42,944 bases of DNA from an uncultured Bacteroidales bacterium (GTDB lineage: Bacteria; Bacteroidota; Bacteroidia; Bacteroidales; P3): NCBI GenBank assembly GCA_944320465.1, contig CALUHO010000029.1:1-42944 (forward strand), read 5' to 3'. Both the position numbers and the translations under genes were made by a program. Position 1 is the first letter of the stretch. The number at the start of each line of letters is the position of its first letter. Below are positions 21,481 to 28,584 of this stretch, piece by piece. Under the pieces are notes generated by a model. It saw only the letters and a list, made by a program, of their open reading frames with translations. It had not been told where the DNA came from and ran no database searches.

Positions 21481-23280
21481 ATGAACGAAATAAAGTGTCC
21501 TAAATGCGGCAGCGTTTTCCGTGTGGACGAGGCGGATTATGCCTCGATTCTCAGCCAGGTGAGGAATAATGAATTCCAAAAGGAAATCGAGCAGCGGATG
21601 GCCGAACAGGAGAAGCAGTTCAAGGCATGGCAGGAAACCGAGGCATTGAAAGCTGAGCAGGTTTTGAAAGAGAGCCTGAACGCCAAGGAGCGCGAGATGA
21701 GTCAGAAAGAAACCGAAATCGCCCAACTCAAGGAGAAGCTCGATGGCATAGCCAAGAGCAAAGAATTGGAGTCGCAGAATGCGTTGGCTCAGAAAGATAC
21801 CGAGATTGCCAAGCTCAAGGAGCAGATTAATGCCATTGCCCAAGGCAAGGAACTGGAGTCGAAAGATGCCTTGAACAAGAAAGACAACGAGATTGCCCGG
21901 CTCAAGGAGCAGATTGAAAGCATATCCCGCAACAAGGACTTGGAATCGCAGAACGCACTGGCACAGAAAGAAACCGAGATTGCCCGGCTCAAGGAGCAGA
22001 TTAACAATATAGCTCAGGGCAAGGAATTGGAATTCAAGGATGTGCTGAAACGGAAAGATGACGAGCTTGCCAAGCTGAGAGGGGCCTTGCAGCAGAGCGA
22101 CAACCAGCGGCAAATCGCCCTTTTGGAGCAGCAGAAGAAAGCACAGGAAGAATTGCAAGCCAAGAATACCCGGATTACCGAATTGGAAGGCCAGGTGAAA
22201 GCCGAGAAGAACGCGGCCAGCCTGCGCGAGAAGGATTTGCAGGAAAGGTTCAGCGTTCAGCTGAAACAAAAACAGGAGCAGATTGATTATTACAAGGATT
22301 TGAAGACCCGGATGTCCACCAAGATGGTCGGGGAAACTTTGGAAATCCATTGCAGCACCGAGTTCAACCGGGTTCGCGCCTCGATGTACCCGAGGGCTTA
22401 TTTCGAGAAGGACAACGATGCCAAAGGCGGCAGCAAGGGCGATTTCATTTTCCGGGATTACGACGAGGACGGCACGACGGAATACATTTCCATCATGTTC
22501 GAGATGAAGAACGAGATGGACGAGACGGCCACCAAGCACAAGAACGAGGATTTCTTTGCCAAATTGGACAAGGACAGGAACGAAAAAGCTTGCGAGTACG
22601 CGGTCTTGGTGTCATTGCTGGAGCCGGACAGCGAGCTTTATAACGAGGGCATCGTGGATGTATCCTACCGCTATCCCAAGATGTTCGTAGTAAGGCCTCA
22701 GTTTTTCATGCCCTTGATTTCCTTGCTATCCCAGGCATCGAAGAAGAGTATCGAATACCGGAAAGCCTTGACCGTGGCCCGGCAGCAGACAGTGGATGTG
22801 AGCAATTTCGAATATAAATTGAATGAATTTAAGAAAGGCTTTGCGTATAACTACAATCAGGCAGGCAAGCAATTCGACAATGCTATTACGGAGATAGACA
22901 ATACGATAAATCATTTGAACAAGATTCGGGATGCCTTGATTTCCGTAGGAAGGAATTTGCGTTTGGCTAGTAATAAGGTAGATGATTTGACTATCAAAAA
23001 ATTATCTTGGAATAACCCTACTATGAAAGCTCGGTTTGCAGAAGCTCGGACAGCATCTCAAACTCCGGTTGTCATGGCCGATGAATCCTCTGTTTCTGGA
23101 TTTTCCACAGCATCGGCAGCGGAAGCTCCTTCTTCGGCAACGTCCCATGCCCCCGGCCCGTTGTCCACTTTGTCCGGATCGGCTGCATCTCAGGATTCGG
23201 CTTCCCAGCCGGCCAGCCCGGATGGCACTGGCGACCTTTTCTCCAATCCGGTATCGCCCGAAGGGAAAGATGCCTTGTAA
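21481..23280 (+). CDS. DUF2130 protein with zinc-knuckle, repeat coiled coil and disordered tail
   Basis: The 599-aa product begins with a CPKCG knuckle (residues 5-9). A coiled coil of about 230 residues follows, including four exact-length 29-residue repeats (residues 76-191, coded by 21706-22053) of the type KETEIARLKEQINNIAQGKE. The DUF2130 domain follows (about 270-440; MSTKMVGETLEIHCSTEFN at its start, IMFEMKNEMDET inside). A helical segment (440-520) and a Ser/Ala/Pro-rich tail close the protein. DUF2130 resembles PD-(D/E)XK nuclease-like folds, and the acidic residues and EMK in its core are compatible with that, but function is unknown. The repeats suggest recent length change. Confidence 0.85.
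   Translation: MNEIKCPKCGSVFRVDEADYASILSQVRNNEFQKEIEQRMAEQEKQFKAWQETEALKAEQVLKESLNAKEREMSQKETEIAQLKEKLDGIAKSKELESQNALAQKDTEIAKLKEQINAIAQGKELESKDALNKKDNEIARLKEQIESISRNKDLESQNALAQKETEIARLKEQINNIAQGKELEFKDVLKRKDDELAKLRGALQQSDNQRQIALLEQQKKAQEELQAKNTRITELEGQVKAEKNAASLREKDLQERFSVQLKQKQEQIDYYKDLKTRMSTKMVGETLEIHCSTEFNRVRASMYPRAYFEKDNDAKGGSKGDFIFRDYDEDGTTEYISIMFEMKNEMDETATKHKNEDFFAKLDKDRNEKACEYAVLVSLLEPDSELYNEGIVDVSYRYPKMFVVRPQFFMPLISLLSQASKKSIEYRKALTVARQQTVDVSNFEYKLNEFKKGFAYNYNQAGKQFDNAITEIDNTINHLNKIRDALISVGRNLRLASNKVDDLTIKKLSWNNPTMKARFAEARTASQTPVVMADESSVSGFSTASAAEAPSSATSHAPGPLSTLSGSAASQDSASQPASPDGTGDLFSNPVSPEGKDAL
21706..22053 (+). repeat. Four 87-bp in-frame tandem repeats in the DUF2130 gene
   Basis: Each unit codes for 29 residues starting K-E/D-T/N-E-I-A-x-L-K-E and ending with the E-x-x-A/V-L-x-x/K type of helix. 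A partial fifth unit begins at 22054 (KDDELAKLRG). Successive units differ at many bases but share length exactly, consistent with duplication followed by drift. Confidence 0.9.
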
Positions 23281-23301
23281 TCCATATAGGGTTTGCGGAA
23301 A

Positions 23302-24813
23302 ATGGCGGATTCTGTCGTGGATTCGCGTTTTGATATGATGCATTCAAGAAATTTCCGATTCCGGTGGCGGGAATCGACCCAAGGAAAACAATCGGATGGC
23401 TTTGAGCCGGGCAAGGATCAGGAAGCCGATCGCTTGGTGGGCGATACTGGTTGGGACGGCTTGCACCGGCCTCGGATTTATTATGCGATGTTCGCCACTT
23501 TCTGCGGCGTTTTCCTGTCGGTGCTCGATGGGACTATCTGCAATGTGGCCCTTCCGAGCATCGCCAAGCAGCTCCGGATATCATCTTCCGATTCCATCTG
23601 GGTGATCAATGCTTTCCAGTTGGTCATCATGATGTGTCTGCTGCCTTTCGCCTCCTTGGGGGAACTGAAAGGCTACAAGTACGTCTATTTGCGCGGCGTT
23701 TTCGTCTTTACTTTGGGTTCGCTTTGCTGCGCCTTGTCGTGCAATCTCCTTTCGCTGGCCTTGTCCCGGGCGCTTCAAGGCTTCGGGGCTGCCATGATGA
23801 TGAGCGTCAACACCTCGATTGTCAAATTGATATACCCCAAGCGTTATTTGGGAAGAGGGGTGGGGCTGAATGCGACGATTGTGGCGATAGCTTCCGTCAC
23901 CGGCCCTTCCATCGCGGCAGGGATTTTGTCGGTCGCTTCCTGGCCTTGGCTTTTCGCGATTAATATCCCGATAGGCATCGTTACCTTCTTTATGGCGCGA
24001 AAGTTCCTGCCCGACAATCCGGTCAAAGTGGTCGGACGACGGTTCAACTTGCCGGAAGCGGTGTTCAACGCCTTGGTCTTCGGTTTGCTGATAGGTTCAT
24101 TGGAAGCCTATTCGCACGATGCTTCGATAACGTACGTGCTGGCAGGAATTCTGGCGCTGCTTGTGTTCGGAGGGCTTTATATTCGGATGCAGAAAGGGGA
24201 GAGATACCCGATGTTGCCGTTGGATTTGCTCCGGATTCCGGTCTTTTCGATGTCGGTGGCCACCAGTATCCTCTCGTTTACTGCGCAGATGATCGGGATG
24301 GTGGCGATACCTTTCATGCTGGTGAAGACGTTCGGCTACGATGCGGTCGGGACGGGGTTGATTATGACGGCATGGCCTTTGGTCATCGTATTTGTGGCAC
24401 CGACGGCAGGTTGGCTTATCGGAAGGGTGCATCCGGGAATCCTGGGCGGATTAGGCTTGATATTGCTGTCGGCAGGATGTTTCAGCTTGGCTTTTGTGTC
24501 GGCCGATACTGGCCATTGGGGCTTGGTGCTGCGGCTTATGATGTGCGGGGCCGGGTTCGGGATGTTCCAATCGCCCAACAATCATTTGTTGCTCAGTTCG
24601 GCACCTCCCCAGCGGGCCGGGAGCGCCAGCGGGATGTTGGCGACGGCTCGACTGACCGGGCAGACTACAGGTGCGGCTTTGGTCGCCTTGATGTTCCATC
24701 TTTTCGGGGATTCGGCTCCTCATGACGCGATGTTGCTGGCCGGAGGCATTGCCTTTTGCGGCGCGGTCTGCTCCTGTCTCAGGCTGAAAGAGAAATTGCC
24801 CTCGGCGCGGTAG
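23302..24813 (+). CDS. MFS drug:H+ antiporter-like protein (14-helix DHA2 family)
   Basis: The product of about 503 aa has a 50-residue hydrophilic N-terminus and roughly 14 membrane helices. It shows the DHA2 signatures: helix 1 FCGVFLSVLDGTICNVALPS (motif D1), SIWVINAFQLVIMMCLLPFA (helix 2), RALQGFGAAMMMSVNTSIV (motif B-like), and GPSIAAGILSVASWPWLFAI (motif C). It likely exports a toxic compound with proton entry. The exact start is uncertain: TTG 23293, ATG 23302 or a later ATG. It is convergent with corA, the stops being 13 bases apart. Confidence 0.88.
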   Translation: MADSVVDSRFDMMHSRNFRFRWRESTQGKQSDGFEPGKDQEADRLVGDTGWDGLHRPRIYYAMFATFCGVFLSVLDGTICNVALPSIAKQLRISSSDSIWVINAFQLVIMMCLLPFASLGELKGYKYVYLRGVFVFTLGSLCCALSCNLLSLALSRALQGFGAAMMMSVNTSIVKLIYPKRYLGRGVGLNATIVAIASVTGPSIAAGILSVASWPWLFAINIPIGIVTFFMARKFLPDNPVKVVGRRFNLPEAVFNALVFGLLIGSLEAYSHDASITYVLAGILALLVFGGLYIRMQKGERYPMLPLDLLRIPVFSMSVATSILSFTAQMIGMVAIPFMLVKTFGYDAVGTGLIMTAWPLVIVFVAPTAGWLIGRVHPGILGGLGLILLSAGCFSLAFVSADTGHWGLVLRLMMCGAGFGMFQSPNNHLLLSSAPPQRAGSASGMLATARLTGQTTGAALVALMFHLFGDSAPHDAMLLAGGIAFCGAVCSCLRLKEKLPSAR

Positions 24814-24826
24814 GTTCAATCAGGAA

Positions 24827-25744
24827 TTACATCCAGCGTTTCCGTTTGGCATAAAAGATGAAGCCGATGATAAAGGCGATCATGACGGCCAGGATAATCC
24901 AGAAAACCCAAGGATTGTCCTGCAAGGGCAGGCCTACGTTCATCCCATAGACCCCGGTGATAAAGGTCAGAGGCAGGAAGAGGGTGGAGATGAAGGTCAT
25001 GATTTTCATCACCTCGTTGATGCGGTTGGTCTGCATCGAATCGAAGGTTTTCGACAGGCCTTCGATCAATTCCCCGTTGTCTTCCACCATATCCCACATC
25101 TTCTGGTAGTAGTCCAGGATATTGCCCCAGTAGTCTTCCATGAAGTCCCCGTCCTTGGAAAAGCCCCGGATGTCGCCCGATTCGAATTTGTGGAAGAGCC
25201 GGAGCTGGGGTTTGAAAATCGTATTGAGGAGGATGATGTTCCTTCTCGTGATCGAGATGCGTTCGATGGTGATGTCGGCGCGTTTGTTGAACAGTTCTCG
25301 GTTGATGGTCTCTATCGTGGCTCCGACCCGGAGCAGGAGGGAGTAGGAATCCACCATCAGGCGGTTCAGAATCGTGTACAAGAGTGCGTCTGAGCTGGAT
25401 TTGACAAAATCGTCCATGTTCTCAGGGCGTTTCTCTGTCTGGTCGAAGAAACTCTTGAGCATCCATTGGGACTGGGTGATAGTAATGATGTAATCCTCGC
25501 CCCAGAAAATCTTGGCTTCGCGTACTTTGAGGGTTTTTCCTTGTTTGTCGAAGCCGGGGAAATGCAGGATCAGGAAGTTGTAGTCGTCGTAGATGTCGAT
25601 TTTGGGACGCTGGTTCGTACTTCGGCAGTCTTCTATATCCAAAGGGTGGAAATGGAAGTTGTCTTCCAGAAACTCTAAATCTTCCTCGCTGGGATTCTGT
25701 ATATGATGCCATTTCAAGGCACCGAACTCGATGGTTTCAATCAT
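24827..25744 (-). CDS. corA: CorA-family divalent cation (magnesium/cobalt) channel
   Basis: The 305-aa protein has a soluble N-terminal alpha/beta domain, long helices in the middle, and two C-terminal membrane helices. The selectivity motif YGMN sits in ITGVYGMNVG (about residues 263-272), just after TM1. It forms a pentameric inner-membrane channel for Mg2+ (and Co2+ or Ni2+). The C-terminus ends in the basic YAKRKRWM. No Mg-sensing leader is evident in the 30 bases next to the start. Confidence 0.95.
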   Translation of the reverse strand: MIETIEFGALKWHHIQNPSEEDLEFLEDNFHFHPLDIEDCRSTNQRPKIDIYDDYNFLILHFPGFDKQGKTLKVREAKIFWGEDYIITITQSQWMLKSFFDQTEKRPENMDDFVKSSSDALLYTILNRLMVDSYSLLLRVGATIETINRELFNKRADITIERISITRRNIILLNTIFKPQLRLFHKFESGDIRGFSKDGDFMEDYWGNILDYYQKMWDMVEDNGELIEGLSKTFDSMQTNRINEVMKIMTFISTLFLPLTFITGVYGMNVGLPLQDNPWVFWIILAVMIAFIIGFIFYAKRKRWM

Positions 25745-26135
25745 GACTTTTCCCTTTGGATTTGATGGTTAGACTACATTCCGGTATGGTTTTTATCGGT
25801 TTTGCCTTGGGCGATGCCGACGAGTCCAATCCGTGGCGGACGAATCGCTGTCATTATATTATCAGTTGTCGGCTTTTCTGCCGAGGCGGGATTCAGTGCC
25901 GGCGAACCGGCGACCGCCTCTTTCTCGCCCAGCGTTTTGCTGAGGCTTGGGTGGCTTTTCTTTCGGAGAGCAGGGTACTCCGGCCAGCTTGTTAAAACAG
26001 GCGAGATGCAAGGCCGCCGAGGGTGAGGACGCGGGAGCATACTTTGGTATGTGACCAAGTCCGAACCTGGAGGCAACGCCGCAGATTGCCTGTTTGACAG
26101 GCTGGCAAAGGTAGGGAAAAAAAAGCAAAAAATAT
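25745..26135. other. Spacer between corA and ribBA promoter, no credible gene
   Basis: ORFs on both strands here have unusual composition and no recognisable domain. The right part (about 25988-26105) resembles a degenerate family B repeat in reverse orientation. I see nothing else in 25760-25985. Confidence 0.55.
25988..26105. repeat. Degenerate family B-like repeat (reverse orientation)
   Basis: GAGATGCAAGGC (26003-26014) followed by GAG..GAGGACG..GGAGCATACT matches the reverse complement of the right end of family B copies (AGATGCAAGGC, GAGAACGAAGGAGCGTACTG). GCAGATTGCC near 26081 matches the reverse of their left end. The boundaries differ (CTTGTTAAAACAGGC against GCCTGTTTGACAGGC) and are approximate. 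Confidence 0.45.
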
Positions 26136-26143
26136 TACATTTG
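26136..26143 (+). promoter_or_regulatory. -7 box (TACATTTG) of ribBA
   Basis: A full TAnnTTTG match, after an A-rich run, 132 bases upstream of the ribBA start. The two leader hairpins begin 8 bases after it, so the predicted transcript begins with them. Confidence 0.5.
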
Positions 26144-26150
26144 CACCCCT

Positions 26151-26212
26151 GTTCCGGAGGAGCGGTCCGGAACCTTTCCATCGATGCCGGGAGGGAAGGA
26201 ACTTCGGCATCG
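26151..26212 (+). promoter_or_regulatory. Two-hairpin leader upstream of ribBA
   Basis: Hairpin 1 pairs GTTCCGGA (26151-26158) with TCCGGAAC (26166-26173) around a 7-base loop. Hairpin 2 pairs CGATGCCG (26182-26189) with CGGCATCG (26205-26212). GGAAC at 26198-26202, inside hairpin 2, could instead pair with GTTCC of hairpin 1. Mutually exclusive folds are therefore possible. It does not match the FMN riboswitch consensus. Confidence 0.5.
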
Positions 26213-26274
26213 TTTTGGATTTCATGGCGGGTATAGGAAAGCCTGCCGGATTTCAATGGCAAAAACTCGAAAAA

Positions 26275-27480
26275 ATGAAGATAAGACTAGACAGCGTGGA
26301 AGAAGCCATCCAGGATTTCAAGGAAGGCAGATTCCTTATCGTGGTGGATGACGAAGACCGCGAGAACGAAGGCGATTTGGTGATTGCTGCCGAAAAAGTG
26401 ACCCCGGAGAAAATCAACTTCATGTTGAAACATGCCAGGGGAGTGCTTTGCGCGCCTATTACCATTTCCCGCTGCCAGGAACTGGAACTGCCGCATCAGG
26501 TGGAACACAACACCTCGATGCTGGGAACCCCGTTCACCGTGACGATTGACAAACTGGAAGGCTGTACTACCGGAGTATCCGCCGCCGATCGTGCGGCTAC
26601 CATCCGGGCTTTGGCCGACCCGAACGCCAAGGCCAGCGACTTTGGCCGTCCGGGGCATATCAATCCTTTGTACGCGCAAGATCTGGGTGTGCTGCGCCGC
26701 GCCGGGCATACCGAAGCTTGCGTGGACTTGGCCCGCATGGCCGGGCTTTATCCGGCGGCTGCCTTGATGGAGGTGATGAGTGATGATGGCACGATGGCCC
26801 GATTGCCGGAATTGCGCCAGTTTGCGGATGAGTTCGGCATCAAGCTCATTTCGATTGCCGACTTGATTGCCTACCGGATCCGCACCGAGAGCTTGGTCAA
26901 GGAAGAAGTGGTGGTCAAGCTGCCTACACATTACGGGAACTTCCAGTTGCATGCCTTTACCGAAAACAATAGCGGGACCCTGCATCTGGCCTTGGTCAAG
27001 GGGAGCTGGAACGAGGACGAGCCTATCCTGGTCCGCGTGCATTCTTGCTGCCTGACCGGCGATGTGCTTTCCTCCTGCCGTTGCGATTGCGGGGAACAGC
27101 TTCACGACGCGATGGCGATGGTGGAAAAAGCCGGTAAGGGTATTGTGCTTTATATGAATCAGGAAGGTCGTGGCATTGGCCTGTTGAACAAGCTGCGGGC
27201 ATACAAATTGCAGGATGAGGGCAAGGATACGGTGGAAGCCAACGTCCTCTTGGGTTTCAAGCCCGATGAACGCGATTACGGGATTGGCGCTCAGATTCTA
27301 CGACAATTAGGCGCGCACAAGATTCGTCTGATCACCAACAATCCGGCCAAGCGGGTGGGGTTGCAGAGCTACGGTATCGAGATTGTCGAGACCGTGCCGA
27401 TCATTGAAGCGCCGAACCAGTATGATGAGGCGTATTTGAGGACAAAGCAGGAGAAGATGGGGCACGACCTCCATCTGTAA
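26275..27480 (+). CDS. ribBA: Bifunctional 3,4-DHBP synthase/GTP cyclohydrolase II (RibBA)
   Basis: The 401-aa protein joins two riboflavin enzymes. RibB, residues about 1-205, has [10 protein letters not shown] and [14 protein letters not shown] and makes 3,4-dihydroxy-2-butanone 4-phosphate from ribulose 5-phosphate. RibA, about 210-401, has the zinc-binding [18 protein letters not shown] near 258-275, [14 protein letters not shown], and a LITNNPAKR segment. It opens GTP to the pyrimidine precursor. Both halves look complete. The ATG at 26275 gives the usual start [18 protein letters not shown]; a 20-codon upstream extension covers the end of the leader. It is monocistronic, with the other riboflavin gene here (ribE) 23 kb away. 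Confidence 0.96.
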   Translation: MKIRLDSVEEAIQDFKEGRFLIVVDDEDRENEGDLVIAAEKVTPEKINFMLKHARGVLCAPITISRCQELELPHQVEHNTSMLGTPFTVTIDKLEGCTTGVSAADRAATIRALADPNAKASDFGRPGHINPLYAQDLGVLRRAGHTEACVDLARMAGLYPAAALMEVMSDDGTMARLPELRQFADEFGIKLISIADLIAYRIRTESLVKEEVVVKLPTHYGNFQLHAFTENNSGTLHLALVKGSWNEDEPILVRVHSCCLTGDVLSSCRCDCGEQLHDAMAMVEKAGKGIVLYMNQEGRGIGLLNKLRAYKLQDEGKDTVEANVLLGFKPDERDYGIGAQILRQLGAHKIRLITNNPAKRVGLQSYGIEIVETVPIIEAPNQYDEAYLRTKQEKMGHDLHL

Positions 27481-27827
27481 AAAACGATTTTTGACGGCAT
27501 CTACTTCGTTGCGGCGATGTGTCATAATGAGCAATCTGGCTTCGCAGCGAGCGCATGCTTCGCCTCGGCAGAGGACAAGTTTTTACTTGCCCTCTGCCGA
27601 GGCGAAGCATGCGCTCGCTGCGAAGCAGCAACAGTACGCTCCTCCGTTCTCGCTCTCAGCGCCTTGCATCTTACTCACTCTGACACACCGCCTGAGATTT
27701 ATTTCAAATCCCTATTTTGATATATACCCTCGACACCTCGTATCTGCTCGCCAGAAATCGTTTTTTTTCTGCATAGCTAATCTTGCGTTTGCTCAATATA
27801 AACGCCTTTGACGTAACCGGTTCCCCT
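27481..27827. other. 347-bp intergenic region holding a family B repeat
   Basis: Between ribBA and lolA (convergent) is a family B copy with a very strong hairpin, plus GGCATCTACTTCG at 27497-27509 and the downstream signature ATTTCAAATCCCTATTTTGA. The hairpin may also end transcription of either gene. No credible ORF. Confidence 0.65.
27513..27692. repeat. Family B repeat, copy 2 (180 bp)
   Basis: The left end (GTGTCATAATGAGCAA at 27519-27534) and the right end (TTACTCACTCTGACAC at 27671-27686) match copy 1 closely. The core is shorter and forms a long hairpin, 27541-27580 with 27585-27624 (loop TTTT, one mismatch in 40 bp). Confidence 0.85.
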
Positions 27828-28511
27828 TTACCGCATGTCGATCAGCATCACGTCCGGATGTTTGCTCTGGTCGAAGACAAAGGTATCCTCGTTGATTTGC
27901 GGTGCGTCTATGTACTTGGTCACGGAATAGATATAGATCTGGCTTTGCGGCAGGTACATGCTGATTCGGAAAATCCGGTTATCGCTTTCGTTCAGGAAAA
28001 TCCTGATTTTGAGGAATTCGGAAGCCTCCAACGGAATCAGGTCGATGATATTCCGCATCGAGCCTTCGATGCTTTCCTGTCGTATGTATTTGGCCCGGTA
28101 GTATTTCTCGTAATTGCGTATCAGCAAGAACGGGTTCAGCTCGGCTTGCGACTTATCGTACGGATAGACAGAAGCTTCTTGTGTGGACTGGGAGTAAGCC
28201 CAGATATTCTTGGCATCGCAATAGTACTCCTCGCCGCCCACCAGCAGGCGGTATTTTTCTCCCGAAAGCAGGATGGAACCCGGTTGGCAGTTCAGGAAAG
28301 CGGAGCGTTCGTCCCGCCCCATGCAAACCATGAAATAGGCTTCCAGTGCTTTGGAAGCGTTCATCCATTTGCGGGTCTTGCTCAGATATTGGTGCGCCAT
28401 CGGGTCGTTGGCTCCTTTCTCGGTCTTGACCGAATTCAAAGGAGCTTCCTGCGCTTCTATGGCGTTAAAAGAAAGTAATCCTGCCAGCAGGATCCAGAGT
28501 ATGCGTTTCAT
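27828..28511 (-). CDS. lolA: LolA-like outer-membrane lipoprotein carrier
   Basis: The 227-aa protein has a signal peptide (RILWILLAGLLSFNAIEA) and a LolA-type beta-barrel body. Examples are GSILLSGEKYRLLVGGEEYY and AKNIWAYSQSTQEASVYPYD, and IDLIPLEASEFLKIRIFLNE resembles the family's hydrophobic cavity strands. It would ferry lipoproteins across the periplasm to LolB or its Bacteroidetes counterpart. It follows ftsK on the same strand, 73 bases away. This ftsK-lolA order is common in Bacteroidetes and supports the call. Confidence 0.88.
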   Translation of the reverse strand: MKRILWILLAGLLSFNAIEAQEAPLNSVKTEKGANDPMAHQYLSKTRKWMNASKALEAYFMVCMGRDERSAFLNCQPGSILLSGEKYRLLVGGEEYYCDAKNIWAYSQSTQEASVYPYDKSQAELNPFLLIRNYEKYYRAKYIRQESIEGSMRNIIDLIPLEASEFLKIRIFLNESDNRIFRISMYLPQSQIYIYSVTKYIDAPQINEDTFVFDQSKHPDVMLIDMR

Positions 28512-28584
28512 CTTATCTTTCGTTTTCCAGTTTACAGCTTCAATCCTGTTGCCGAGGCGATGCCTGCATTTTTTTTTCGCAGCC

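Noticed and set aside
25774..26262. ORFs on both strands between corA and ribBA
   Set aside because: No recognisable domain, unusual composition, and overlap with a degenerate repeat and the ribBA leader.
26136..26274. FMN riboswitch (RFN element) before ribBA
   Set aside because: The conserved RFN blocks are not present; only simple hairpins are seen.
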